A DNA stretch of 64,000 nt from Seminavis robusta. Lineage: Eukaryota; Bacillariophyta; Bacillariophyceae; Naviculales; Naviculaceae. The notes below the pieces were generated by a model. It was not told the DNA's origin. It searched no databases and saw only the letters and a list, made by a program, of their open reading frames with translations. Location of the stretch: assembly GCA_903772945.1 (NCBI GenBank), contig CAICTM010000192.1:1-64000 (forward strand), written 5' to 3'. The position numbers and the translations under genes are program-made. Position 1 is the first letter of the stretch. Each line of letters starts with the position of its first letter. Shown piece after piece: positions 34,543 to 47,168 of the stretch.

Positions 34543-34990
34543 GTAATTGAAAAGCTCTTTTTGGAAAAAAGAAAATCACTCTTTGAAGTTCAGTCCCACT
34601 CAGACAGCTGTCTTTTAAAAAGTATAAGACAATGACTCTGTCTTAAGACGGCCGTCTTCAACTTAAGACGATGACCGTCTTAAAGAAGTCATTGTCTTAT
34701 GCTTCAGACGATGTCTTTTTTAAACAGGAGGATGAAGTAGATTATGAATTTACTAATCACAAAATATCCTCATCCCCCTGAATGTTTCAGACGTCGTCTT
34801 ATGTATAAGACAATGACTGTCTTAAGACAATGACTGTCTTATGTTTATTAAGACGGTCTTATTTTCTATAAGACAGTCGTCTTAAGACAGAGTTATCGTC
34901 TGATACTTTAAGACAGCTGTTCATGTTGTAAATTTTAACAAAACCAGTTATAGCTTTTTTTCCAAAAATCAATCTTTACCCCAAGGTGCT
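34543..34990. mobile_element. Palindrome-array element (AAGAC..GTCTT type)
   Basis: The core 34608-34920 is an array of short inverted repeats of the form AAGACNNTGNCTT, e.g. TAAGACGGCCGTCTTC, ATAAGACAGTCGTCTTAA and CAGACAGCTGTCTTTT. Both flanks carry a TTTTTGGAAAAAA block (about 34557 and, inverted, about 34961) and an ACAGCTGT block facing each other, suggesting degraded inverted ends. There is no coding capacity. Its architecture is like the elements at 22612 and 50236 but with a different palindrome. Confidence 0.5.
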
Positions 34991-35229
34991 GGCACAATCC
35001 TGATCGAAACACTGAAGAGTCAACTAACCCCCACGCTAGTTCATTTGATAACTCACCGGCTTATTACCAACTGATTTGATGTCTCGATCGAATCAAAAGA
35101 TATGAAATGTCACTTGTATTTTAACCATGACGGATCTTGCTGTAGTGAATGTTAGAATGTAAACTTTTTAGAAGTAAATAGATTTCACCAACAAAGACAA
35201 CAGAAATGGAAACTAGTCTCAAAAACACA

Positions 35230-36840
35230 TCAATTGAACAAAAAACTTTCCAAATATGCGACTGCACCCTGCCACCAAGTGTATGCTCTACTAATAAAAC
35301 TGGCCTGTGCGGGACTTCCACTGGTGCCTAGGCTGCCAACTTGAGGCAAAGGATTCAGGATAGGAGAAAATATGGGAAAGTCAGTTTGTCCCCACATTTG
35401 GACAAGTCCATTATCTCCTAGACCTGAAGGAATATCATCATAACCAGGTGCTCCAACAAGGACTTTAGTCCCATCACCAGAAATGGCAACACTCTGTCCC
35501 AACCTATCAACTTCCCTAATTCCATCGATATCAAAACCTTGGGCCCTGCTGATCTCTTGAAGAACCCAATCAGTGCCATCAAACTTGTAGATGCGAGCGT
35601 AACCACGAAAAGATCCAGAATTGACAGATCCAGCCACAAGGGTTTTGCCATCATTGGATAAATCAATAGAGGACCCAAATAGATCATTCTGTTGGTCTCC
35701 GAGGAGATCACTATATGTATGTATCACAAGCCACAGGGAGCAGAGTCAGCAATAAAAAAAGTATGTGGCAAGCACATTTGCATTTACATTTCACAGAGTC
35801 CTCAATATGCTCACCTTCCCAGTTGGACCCATAATTCATCAAATCTTTCAAAGACTTGCACCCTGCCACCACGTGTAGCCACAGGTACATCAAACCCAGG
35901 AGAACCAACTGCAATAATACAATTCAGAGCCACCGAATAACCAAACAAGTCATGCCAAACATTGCTCCTCCATCAACTAATGATTGTACGATTACGAAAA
36001 AATCAAGAACTCTGTAAACACGACATTCACCAAACCTTGCGGCTTGAGACTCAGAGATTCCAGATCCGGGCATTCCAACAGCAAACCAGTTGCCATCTCC
36101 AGAGAGTGATACAGAGTGCCCCAACTGTGCACCTTCAATTTCTCCGTACAATCCAGAAACATCAATGCCAAACTCTTGATATTTCTCACGCTGCCAGTCA
36201 TTGCCGTTCAGGAAGTAGGTTGTTGCAAAGCCAATGAGAGTTGTGCCATCATGAACCGGAGCTCCAATTGCAATTTTGTTTCCATTTGCTGACAGAGAAA
36301 TGGAATGACCAAATCTAGAAATTGGTGAGCCATCCAACTCAACACCTTGAATTGTACTGCCTCGTTGAGACCACATGTCTGTGCTCGTGTCATATTGGAA
36401 CACCACAACAAATCGATTGGTGTCAGAGCTGACAGCAACAATGCTGCCATTTCTTGATATTGCAACAGTATTACCAAAAAAGGTAAATGAGAGAGGAAAA
36501 CGTGTCAAGTCTTGCCCTTTTTGGGTCCATCCACTGGCAGCGTTCCCAAAGACACGAACAATGCCAGTAAATCTTTCATGGACCACTATTGTTGTCCCTG
36601 TCTCATCAATGGCCACAGACTCTCCAAAAAATCCAAAATTGGTATCTCCCACAAGATTTCCTCCATATTGGACATATCCGCTCATGGGAACCAACCGACG
36701 ATGCTCCTCATTTGCTTAGGTCTATCATGTGGAGTGCATACTTTTGGGGTTCACTGGTACCGCCAGTACCATGGATTGATACAAAGAGAAAAGCGGCATG
36801 AACACACAGCAGGATAGCCCTTCTAGGGCCACGGCTCCAT
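35230..36840 (-). pseudogene. Damaged inverted paralogue of the FG-GAP-like gene
   Basis: Minus-strand counterpart of 27804-29436. The body aligns well (FGESVAIDETGTTIVV, FGHSISLSANGNKIAIG, LGHSVSLSGDGNWFAVG). The intron (35814-35711, 104 bp) sits at the same position, and the second exon (35710-35230) is intact. Two faults break the first exon: a frame change just before HRRLVPMSGY (near 36710), and a shortened region near 35930-35960 where the intact gene has an extra stretch encoding the start of a propeller repeat. A signal-peptide-like stretch (GAILLCVHAAFLFVS-type, near 36800) lies upstream in the other frame. It could still be expressed in part, or the breaks could be assembly errors. 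I favour pseudogene. Confidence 0.65.
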
Positions 36841-37320
36841 TGCAAAAGATTGTTGAAATTCACTAACATGGTTGACAATTAATTCAAGGGTTCAACAAAC
36901 AGATTCAATCGAGCTCGATCATAGAGGAGAATAGGATCGACTGTGAAAGCTATCATCATTCACGACGAAGCAGCTAAGCTAGCTCATATTAGCTAGCTAG
37001 TTCCTTCTTTTAGAGAAGCGGCAGTTCAACATTGCAATCGTAGCTAGCCATTGCAGGCAGTCAAATACATTCCAAGGTGCTCCATATATTTCAATACTGG
37101 TAGGCGGAGGTGCTCCATAGCATGCCTTAAGCGACCTCAAAACTGACGGCTGTTATTCTGAACGTTAGAAGACAGCTCTGAATTGTATGCTGAATGCGGT
37201 CTAGGATTTTCAAGTATTGTTTCAGAGAGATAACTATTGTTACTGGTAACCCGCTGGCTTATTTTCACAGATCTTTGGAACATCGAAGCCTCGAAGCCTT
37301 CATCAGCTTTGACACTTTTT
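36841..37320. other. Intergenic region without a recognised gene
   Basis: No supported gene. It contains AGCTAGCT-type repeats at about 36973-37002 and leads into the LINE 3' tail. Confidence 0.5.
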
Positions 37321-38226
37321 AAGGGGGGTTAGAGTAGGGAAATTATCTACAGAAGCCAGCCGGGGCCAGGCTTAAGCAAAGAACAGTCGAAATTCAGGAC
37401 TAGGTTCTGTGGGATCAGGGGCAAGAAATTGAGGACCAGTACGGGGGCCAAATGGTTTGGCTTTGCGAGATCCACAGAGACATAAATGGGTAGCTTTCAC
37501 AAGGGCAATTGAGATACGGGTCTGCATGAAAAACATCATTTGAGAGTAGGAAAACTGAGTTTTGGAGGCAGTAGCAGAAGCAAGCCGTTGTAAGAGAATC
37601 TTGGCTTGGGGGGCAAGCATGCCATCCACAGAAACAACAAAGGGATGGAAGGAAGCGCGATTGGAGTCGCACGCTTCTTTAAATTTGGAAATTTTGTCGT
37701 GTTCTTGTTGGGTTAACACTTTGACGGGATCTTTGTTTCGGTAAGAGGCACAGTCCAAATCAGTGACACGTACGTCAATAATAGCTGTAGTACCTCGTTC
37801 AAACAAGCCGCGAATGGAAAGATCACCACGTAAGAGCTCGGGGGCTGGAGGGGGATTGAGAGGGCGGGAGGAAGGGGAGGTAAGGTGGAAATTGGGTGAC
37901 CGGCAGGGATAGTAGGGGCGGGAACAGATGGAAGGGGAGATTCTGACTGGACGCTAGAGGAACCAAAGCATTCACACGCAATAGAACCAAGTTCATTGCG
38001 GATTTCATAGTTTGACCATGACTTATCTTGCTTGTAGGGTTCCATCCTGATAGCGTCGTCCCAAGGAGACGGATCGCCTGTTACCCAGCTCTACTAGTAC
38101 TAATAGTAGTAATGGTAGCAGCAATGCGAGTGTGTAGGTCTCCTTGTTGACACTGGTGTTGAGTCTTCCCGCGTTGATTGGAATGTGATGTTGGCTGGCC
38201 CTCGTCATTCCTCTCTTGGGAGGAAC
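37321..38226 (-). mobile_element. 5'-truncated LINE-like retroelement fragment, copy 2
   Basis: Inverted near-copy of 32460-33366. The frame 37806-37372 encodes IIDVRVTD..FHPFVVSVDGMLAPQAK..ISIALVKATHLCLCGSR and ends in the same stop and TAGATAATTTCCCTACTCTAACCCCCC tail. Its left (5') boundary at 38226 abuts a membrane-protein-like frame, which looks like the point where 5' truncation occurred. Confidence 0.65.
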
Positions 38227-38236
38227 CGCGACGACG

Positions 38237-38800
38237 GCCTCGCGTCATGCCAGTCATGTCGTCGAATTCGTTACCAAACTGATCATGCTTTCCCTGGTGG
38301 TGCTCTTTGTCGCTTATGAATCCAGCAAGCGACGCTCTGCTTGTAAGTATGGTTTTGCGATTCTGGTTAGTGTGGCATCGCTGCTGATTCTAGTGGATCC
38401 CACCCGGCACGTGTTGTTGGATCAGACGGACTGGCAGTACGTCCATCAATACAGGGGCATGTACCGCCATAACTGTCCCGTACGAGCGCTCATGCTTCCA
38501 CCCCGAGAGTGTCATGTTGCGGCGGACTGTGGACAATTTCATTGCGGAGGAGACTTTTATGTGATTGTCATGATGATGAAGAACACACAATCACAACTAC
38601 TTGTATACTAGCACAACTGCAACCAGCACAAAACTGTGCAGTGAAGGCATGGAAACCTTTGCCTGTCTTTCCCTCACTGGGTGGATACCTGGGATTTGAA
38701 CTCTTTATCATTGGCACGCTGTGGAATGCCAATATTCGACACAAAATCAAGCTACCAGCTGGGCGACCCTTATCGTGGGAAAGACCTTTATCGTCCTGAG
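38237..38800 (+). pseudogene. Membrane-protein-like gene fragment next to the LINE copy
   Basis: The frame ending at 38611 has two hydrophobic helices (KLIMLSLVVLFVAY and YGFAILVSVASLLILV) followed by a Cys-rich stretch. A second frame (to 38799) continues with coding-like sequence (LGGYLGFELFIIGTLWNANIR). Together they look like the end of a multi-pass host protein whose 5' part is missing. A small intron between the frames is possible (a stretch ending TGCAACCAG near 38622) but I cannot prove it. The family is not recognised. Confidence 0.35.
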
Positions 38801-39191
38801 AAAGATCAAGGGAAAAAATCAGTTATGCTGGCTTGCAAATCGGAACTTGAGTACCCAATGGATTGGCTGGCGCTGTACTGTGGAAAATCAGTAGAAAAAG
38901 GACCATTATCATGATAATGGTCTTTGGGCTGGTAGCAAGGACATTCGACACGAATGGAACCGGTTGCGAGGGACACAAATAATGCATCAAGTCCAAAACA
39001 AGCCACAAGAAGATACACAAGTCTAGTTATTTTGTTTCTACATGCATGCATAGGGCAAGATAGATTCAATCGATCGATCGACACGGGTGGCATGGGAATG
39101 AATGACGTTGTCCATTGGGAAGGGGAAAAGAGAGCTCTCTTTTTCCAATGGATGACTGACTGAGACCGTGACACCATGGCTTATTTGCTCA

Positions 39192-39316
39192 GGGGGGGGG
39201 GGGTTAGAGTAGGGTAATTATCTACGGAAGCCAGTCGGGGCCAGGCTTAAGCAAAGAACAGTCGAAATTCAGGACTAGGTTCTGTGGGATCAGGGGCAAG
39301 AAATTGAGGACCGTTA
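39192..39316 (-). mobile_element. Very short 5'-truncated LINE tail
   Basis: About 125 bp identical in pattern to the 3' end of the copies at 33375 and 37321: a G-rich end, TTAGAGTAGGGTAATTATCTAC, then CAGGCTTAAGCAAAGAACAG. Its 5' end is cut at about 39316. This is typical of incomplete target-primed reverse transcription. Confidence 0.65.
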
Positions 39317-41203
39317 ATGATTGATTGAATGAATTGTGGATGACCAGCCCACCAATCGATATACGGTGTCTCTACCGGAACATACATACATATACATACA
39401 TACATACAAGAATGTCGAATCTATTATTAATTAATAGGACAAATTGAGAAAGCAAGGCGTCTTGGCTCTCGAGTTGCTTTAGAGTTCTGGCCACTTATTC
39501 GTGGGGCTCGGGCTGCAAAGGCCATAACAGGGCTTACAGTACCACAGAAACGCGTGAACCTAAAGGGCGCTCGGATCATCGCCGCACATGCTAGAAGCAC
39601 ACTCTCGAGGCAACTCGATGATCGACAAGACGAAGAGGCTATGGAAGATCGATATTGCTGATCGAAATAGAGTACAATAGAGGTGCATCACCCAACATTC
39701 GTGGAGGAGTCCAAAAGAGGCGACGGCCTTGGGCGGCTGCAAGAGCAATTTAATCATGCTTGTTGACCCATCCTTTTTCGTGCTGCCGATCGCGTTGTTA
39801 CCGATCGCTTGCCCGTTGCCGCTCATGGTGGTGGCGCGGCTGTTCGAAGCATTTCCTTTCGTTGTCCAAGTTCTTCCGAGTCGATACATATTCACTCACT
39901 GCGTATATATACAAAGCGTGCGATTGGAGCTCAGCCCAGCTGCGGGATCACTTCAGCCATAGCTCTAACACGCACGGTGGACCCAAGCATCGTGAAGCCG
40001 CTGCCATAGAACTATTATCTTCTGATTGCAAATTGCAGCTTCAATGAAGCCAAGCCAAAAGAACAAAGAAACCAAACAAAGGACGTGCCACTGCCACTGG
40101 CTTGTGTGTCTGAGCGTACCGTACGCGAGCCCGAGACAAGGGTTTTTTCCACGGGCTTCCCTTTCAAAGTGGGGTGCCGGTGCTCCTGCAGGATACGTTT
40201 AGATCTCCCCTCAAGTATGTTGAAATTATGTTTACTGAATCTACCTATAGATCGCGAAGCTCTCTTCCACGGTACAGTCACAGCTCGGAAATATGCCCAA
40301 CTCCCACAGTCGCACACGCAGGATCCCACATCGAGGAATGCTCCGCATCATGGAACCATAGCTATCTGCTCCTATATGGATTCACATCGGGAACGATATC
40401 ACAGAGTACTGGTGCAATGGAAGGCTTCCAGTTGCCGGAGTCAGATTATGAGGGCTGTATGGGAAGGCTTCTGCGAACTACATGCTCGCAAAGATATTTC
40501 TTGGGAACGCCAGAATGCAGGCCATAATCCCCATCATTTCCCGCAGTACCTGTAGAGCGGAGAGACTGAGGGACGCATCGAACGGAAGATGTCAAGGAAC
40601 ACCCGTAGCCCACTCGACTCAGCGGACTTGACTCATCCAGCTAGAAACTCGTATGAATCGAATCACATCTACCAACACCACTTTTCAGCTTTTTCGTCAG
40701 CATAATATGCTAGAGCGGCAGAGAAAAGTGTTGACACATGGAGGAGGACTATACATATATATACTGGTGTGGGTAGAGGGGAATTTTGATACCCCTATAC
40801 CATAGCGTTTTGGCCAACGCAGGAATAATAACGTCGCACGATTTGATCCTGAGAATTCCACGAAGCTGAGAGAATACAGGGGGAAGAAGTAATTCCTGAA
40901 CCGAATGATAATCCATGGGGAAGAATTCGGGTCACAGGGGCGAATAAATTGATCATACATTGTTTGGGTCCTGTGAGTCAAGTGTTTGAACGGAGATAAA
41001 GCAGGAATCGTTTACCCTATCCACCGAAAATTATGCTTAGGACTCGACTCGACTCGTGGCTACGCCAGAAAGCAGAAATCCTTCCACAAAGAACGGCAAA
41101 CACCACAGGCATGCATCTTATTGGCATCTCATAATTTCTTTGCAACGCAAAGCCATCAACCAAAATCCCCTATAATCAATAAGTATTTCTACCAGAAGGC
41201 AAA
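39317..41203. other. Intergenic region upstream of FAAL copy 2
   Basis: No supported gene. There is an ACATACATAC microsatellite at about 39380-39410. Frames such as 40085-40555 lack any recognisable domain. The 5' leader of the FAAL gene probably lies in the last 200 bp. Confidence 0.45.
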
Positions 41204-44200
41204 ATGAAGTTCTCCCCCACCATTCTTGATGCCCTCAACCATCATGCCTCCGAGACTCCCAACAAGGTCGTCTTTGCTTGGGTCGACATCAAGTGTGAGG
41301 AACAGGACAAGATGACATTCAAGCAGCTGGAAGACCAGTCCAACACTGTGGCAGCTCGCCTCATAAAACTGGGATGCCAAAAGGGAGATCGGGTTATGAT
41401 TGCCTATCCCTTTGGTCTCGAGTTTTTGGCTGGAATGTTTGGAGCCATGAAGATTGGAGTTGTCCCCTGCTCCATTTATCCACCAAATCCCAGTCAACTC
41501 AAGACGGATATGCCAAAGTTCCGCAGATTTGCTGAGGATGCAGGAGCCAAATTTGCCCTTACTACAGCAACCTTTGCCACTGCCATGACTGCTGCTAGCG
41601 TCCTCTACAAGACTGGAGTAAAGTGGATCGGGACAGACAAACTCTCAATCAAGAAAACCAACCCCAACAAGCCCAAAGAATATGAAACGTTTGTGGGAGA
41701 ACCAAATGAAATTTGCTTCATCCAATATACCTCAGGCAGCACTGGACGTCCCAAAGGAGTCATGATCAGTCATCAAAACCTGGCAGAGAACTGCAGGGCT
41801 GGCATTTCCTTGACTGATCTAGACACTTCTTCTGTGGTAGCTCTATGGGTCCCTCAATATCATGGTACGTTCCAACAACCAAAATGAGCCTTATTTATGA
41901 ACTATGCATTGTAGATGGCTCATCCTTGTCATTGATATCACCCACAGACATGGGACTTGCAGGATTCATGTCCTGCCTCTATACTGGGAGTTATCTTGTG
42001 GTGGCATCACCCCTTGATTTTATTGCCCAGCCACTGCTGTGGTCCGATATGGTGGAAACATACAAGGCCACCCATACGGCAGCACCCAACTTTGCCTATG
42101 CCTTACTCCTCAAGAGGCTGGAGCAGGCCAAAAGGAGTGCTGACTGGAGTTGTATGAAGGCTGCAATGTTTGGTGCTGAACCTGCCCAAAGCCATGTTGT
42201 GGCAGCAGTGGCTAAAACCCTCTCTGTCAAGCCTGAGTGTGTCTTTAACAACTACGGTTTAGCTGAATCAGTTGTGCTTCTCACAGGTGGACCTGCCCGC
42301 CCAGATGCTGAGGGTGTTGTATGCTGCGGTGATGTTGACTCCCCAACGATCAAGCTTCGAATTGTTGAGGATGGCAAGGAAGTTGAGGATGGACAAGTTG
42401 GAAGCATCTGGGCCCAGTCACCACGGGTTGCTGTTGGGTACTTTGGACAACCTGAGCTAACAATTTCAACTTTTGCCAATGCTTTGTCTGGCTATGAGGG
42501 TACTTGGCTCGACACTGGTGACTTGGGCAAGATTGTGGATGGACAGCTCTATGTCACTGGAAGGGCCAAAGATGTCATCATTGTCAACGGGAAGAACTAC
42601 TACCCAACAGATGTGGAATCATCCATTGATGCAGCCTTTGGTGACATCATTCGTCCTGGGCGTACAGCAGCTTTCCAATATGGCGAGGATAGTATTGGCA
42701 TAACAGTGGAGGCTCGCAAAGGGTTTGACAAGTTGGCAAACGATGACTTGGCCATTCAAGTATCAAACCATGCCTCACAATTCCATGGGTTGTTTGCTGT
42801 TAAGGTTCTTGTTCTCAAGCTTGATGTGACACCCAAGACCACATCTGGCAAGCTTAAGAGGAGTGAGATCAAGCAGACAACAGTTGCAGGTGCTTGGAAT
42901 GATTCTTCTGTGATGTTGCAATTTCAGCGGGTGCAGGCAATGATTCCTCTTAAGAAAAAGAAAAGAGCTTCTTTTCTTGAGAACACTTTTTCTAATCAAG
43001 GTATTGCCAGCAGTGAGTTTTATCTGTCTGTAGGAACCCAATGTGAAATCATGCGTGGATCGACATGCCCAAGTCAGTTCTCCGCCAAATATGACAATGC
43101 AATCACAGCTGTTTTTGGTTTTGAAGTGGATGCATCAAAAACATGGGCTGAGAATGGACTATCATCCCTCAAGAGTGCAGAGCTCAGGAACAAGATTGAG
43201 GAAGAGATACACATAGTTCTCCCTGCCAACTTTGAACAGCTCTACCCAACACCGGAGGCACTTTCCAATTTCTTGGAGGCGTCAAAGGTGAAAACATTTC
43301 CAAAGCAAGAGATTTACAATCACCCTGACTTCCTTTGGAAATCCTCAAGATCTAGGCTGAGCAAGTTGCAGCTAGGGGTGCTCCAAACTGTTGCCTCAAC
43401 CTTGATCCTTCTCCTGATTGTTGTCTCCATTGTACCATCCTACTTTCTTGTATCCTGGCTTATGGACCAGTGTGACTCCACGAAAGTTGGGGAGTGCAAC
43501 AGTTTATTCTTTTGGATTCTTCTGCCCCTGTCCTTCCCTCTGTACCTTTTCTCATTTTCACTAACTGTGGTCTTCTGCAAGTATGCAGTCATTGGGACAT
43601 ATTTTCACAGTCAAGTTGATCTCCTGTCTTGGGGTTACCTGCAATGGTGGTTTGTTGACAGAGTTCTGGAAATCTGGGAGTCCTTTGTGGGACCATTCAT
43701 TGTGGAGACAAAGCTCATTTGGGTCTTCTATTGGCTTCTTGGAGCAGACCTGGCATGGTCAGCCAAGATTGAATCCTTTTTTCGAGAATTTGATCTTGTG
43801 AGAGTTGCGGACAACTCTGTGATCAACCACCCATTGAAGTGCAGAAAATTCTCCCAGTCAACAGAAACAGGTCCAAAATTGACCTTCCGACCCATCAATG
43901 TTGGGAAGCACTGCAATATCTCTGGTATGCTCTGCCCTGGAGCAAAGATTGGAGATGGCAGCATGGTTGAGAAATTTGCTGTGGTTGAAGATGGGGCTCA
44001 AGTGCCAGACGGTGTCCTGGCCAGAGGCAACCCAGCATGCCAAGCAGGCTCATTCAAATATCAAGAATCAATTTCTTTTGAAGAATCTGTTTTGGATGCC
44101 TTCAAGATTGTTTGGATAGTGGTGGAAGCATACCACTTCTTTGCACTATCTTGCCTGGTGCATACCATGCTCCAATCCATTTTGCCCATCTGGAGATATG

Positions 44201-45390
44201 CCACTATTCTGCACTGGTTTCTACTGTTTCCGGCCACATCTTTCCTTGCTCTTGTCCCTAGTATTGCCCTCAAATGGCTTCTAATTGGGAAACGAGATGC
44301 AGCAGAGGAGTATGATGGTTCACTTTATCGGCAAGCAACCAATTGGGCATGTGACTTCCACTTCCGAATTGCATCCTGGTCCCAAACTCCTTTCTTTGGG
44401 CAAACAAGGTTCTGGCATATCATACTCTTCCTCCATGGCCTGGATGTTGACATGGAATCTTGCATCAGCAACCCATACAGAATCTTCTTGCCTTCCAAGG
44501 TTGATTTTGTCAAGATTCGAAAGTCATTTGTTGCCACCAGTACCATTGACTTGAACCAGCAGGCAGACTCCAAGATGGAAATTGTAGACAGTAGTGTCGG
44601 GTACAACTCCAATCTTCATACTGGGGCAAAGATCATCAAGTCAAAAATCCCTCCCAGGTCTGATGTTCGGAACAACATTACAGAGTTGAACCAAGCAGAA
44701 AGACCGTGGAAGGCTGGTTTCTTGATGGACTTGATTTTGCCAGAAGTTTTACAGCTATTGCTGAATGTAGCTATTTTTTCCAGCCTCATCCCTGCATATG
44801 AGATTGGTGCTGCCACAATGAAGAGCTCCTCTAGCATCATTGTCATGTTTGGGTTGACAGCGGCCATTGTACTCCAGCTTTTTGTTTGGATTCTCTTGAC
44901 CAAAGCTGTTGAAGGGTTGATGCTGAACCTACCAAGCCATGCGCAGCAGAGCTTTTGTGCAGTGTACATCAACCACATGTGGCAGTTTGGGGTTGGGAAT
45001 TGGTTGGTCTTTCTCCTTTATGGCACACCCATGTTTGCCTACTATGCTCGGATGATGGGGGCTACAGTGGAAGGTGATTTGTGGTTCTTTGGGAATTCTC
45101 TCTATGAGTATGCTAAGCTGCACTTTCAAGGTTGTACCATTGTGGATGATTCACATGTGAGTGGCCACTTCATTGATGGAAACGGTATCACCATAGATGA
45201 CACCTATGTGACTGGTGTTCTGCATCCAGGGTGCTATGCCTCGGCTGGCTCAGTGGTTTCTGGGCCTGAACATGGACCTTGGAAGCTCTTCTTGAGGAAG
45301 GTTGATGAGGTGCATGTTGGATTCAATGATGAAGGGGAGAATATCATTAAACAAGAGAGCTCTTCGTCAGTCGAGCTTCTTGATGTCTAG
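41204..45390 (+). CDS. FAAL-carrier-membrane acyltransferase-like megasynthase, copy 2 (short form)
   Basis: Exons 41204-41864 and 41948-45390 with an 83-bp GT-AG intron in the HDMGL codon give 1367 residues in frame. The FAAL domain is complete (YTSGSTGRPKG, APNFAY, WLDTGDLG, GRAKDVIIVNGKNYYPTD, TTSGKLKRSE). A carrier domain follows with NGLSSLKS. The six-helix membrane domain has three beta-helix segments ending in a conserved YVTGVLHPGCYASAGSVVSGPEHGPWK block. Unlike copies 1 and 3, it passes almost directly from the FAAL domain to the carrier through about 80 residues rich in Lys and Ser. The middle helical module of roughly 400 residues and the intron inside it are gone. No stop or frameshift is seen, so this is a shorter but apparently functional version, perhaps with a different acyl or acceptor choice. 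Confidence 0.88.
41865..41947 (+). other. Intron of FAAL gene copy 2
   Basis: GTACGT..CCACAG, 83 bp, phase 1, at the same codon as intron 1 of the other copies. Confidence 0.85.
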
Positions 45391-46855
45391 GTGGCACTTC
45401 TTAGAGTCTAGCTAGTTTGTCAATGTTAGTTGTTACATAAGACTTGTGTATTGGAATTCCAACAGTAGTTGTCTGTAGCTATGGTAGCAGCTATCTAGAG
45501 GATAGCTCCGCAGTGGGACACTGGGTGAAAAGATGAGTAAACAACAAAACATGCATCCAGTCTCAAAGAACCTTGTGGAAAAGGTATTGCCTCTTTGGGG
45601 CTTCCTTGTGTTGGCTGCTTTCTTGGGCCCAGAGTCAATAAAAAAATGACCGAGTCATGAGTGAGTGGGACTGCATGGGCCACTGCTACAATGCTGCATG
45701 TTCGATGAGGCTTTGGTTCAACGAGTATGCGGTGGCAGCAAGCAGTCACCTTGATTGTGGATGTCAGATGAGTAATACTACCAAGTTGTCTAGCTAGCTT
45801 TGGCGCTGGGAAGCCGCACCAGGTGGCAGCTTTGCCAATGACGAGATTGAGATATTAGATATGTTTGGAGGCTTGACTCTGAGCCAAAAGAAGGCTTGCG
45901 TGTCCGTGTTGTTGCTGGTAGCAGAGGCACGATCGATCGACATGTTTGCGTCATTCGCCGCGGTGCCGTACCACATCAGAGAGGTTGCAAGTGCCAGAAG
46001 CCCAATATAACTGGATCCTTCTTAAAATTTAATGTGTTGAACACCACACTCCCTGGGGGAGATGGTGCATTTATGTTTACACGTAAGTATAAACATCATA
46101 TCTATAATGTTTCCCCCATTCTGCTTCTGCTTTGGCTGTCCTACCTTAAACCCGATGAAGAAGTAAGGCGGTAAAGCAGGCGGTAAACCAGGCGATGGAA
46201 GTGGGTGGAAGGCGGTGCAAGTTGTTTCAAGATGGTAAGCAATGCCCAAAGTTGGTCCAAGTTGATGCAGGAAATAGTAGGTCGATTTGTGCCAACCCCC
46301 TGGAACCAAAAAAAGAAAAAGTGCGTCGAAAAATGGATCCATATTGCTCTAAAATCGCTCGATCTGTATTGCGTGCGAACCAACAGAAAGATTGACTCGG
46401 CGTGTTCCGTACCGGTACGGTGGACTCATCAAGTCATAGCAACCAAGGCAGGGATCTCTTCGCTACTACCATGACATCGGCAGCTGAAGGTTGGAGCCGC
46501 AGGGACGGAGAGAGTTTTTGAATCGGTGCTGCTTCAGCAATTACCGATATTTTCGACACCCATTCTGCCGTTTCGCCACCGGCAAAGAAAACACAAGCTC
46601 GTCGAGGCACCGAGTTGGAACGAGGACCTGGTCTGCGAGTCTGCGAGAGCGATTATAGCAGATGAACGAGCCCATGGGAAAAAGTTCATCTTCTAGGACA
46701 CCAGGTGAGTTGAAGTTGTTAAATCCTTCAGTACTAGTTGGTATTAATGTAAAAAGCCAATGACTTTGTTAATTATTGGATCATGCTACTGCTCTTTCAC
46801 GAAGCTTTTTCGCGCTTAAAGGGACCAAGTTCTCCATTGGTAAATCCTTTGGCTC
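45391..46855. other. Intergenic region
   Basis: No recognised gene. Around 46180-46270 there are GGCGG-rich repeats (GGCGGTAAAGCAGGCGGTAAACC). A minus-strand frame at 46022-46342 is open but low in complexity. Confidence 0.45.
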
Positions 46856-46865
46856 ACATTTTAAA

Positions 46866-47168
46866 GGTTTTACACCGTCGAGTCATTGAAATCCGATCGA
46901 AATCGCAATCGCAATCTTCCTTATACGGAGCCACCGATTGGAGTAACCCATCAAGGACCACGGAGAGCTCATATCATCGATTCAAAGAACTGAGAGTGGT
47001 ACTATTAGAAGCTAGCGCGATCCCTTGTGTGGTCAGCGGGTACATCACCTTGGATTTTGGCAGCTCTCCAGCAAAGATTCATTGGATAAAGTCAGTAAGC
47101 TACCTCCACTGTTGCAATTTCCTCATAAACCAAGCCACTCCCAGCACCACGGCGATTCAGGAAGACTA
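46866..47168 (+). mobile_element. Solo internal fragment of the short LTR element family
   Basis: TTTTACACCGTCGAGTCATT.. and the later CACCTTGGATTTTGG..AGATTCATTGG..CCCAGCACCACGGCGA segments match the internal regions at 6150-6430 and 8370-8490. No LTR is attached. It is a fossil. Confidence 0.55.

Noticed and set aside
40085-40555. A 156-residue plus-strand frame
   Set aside because: No domain, a competing frame overlaps it, and the flanks give no splice or signal evidence.
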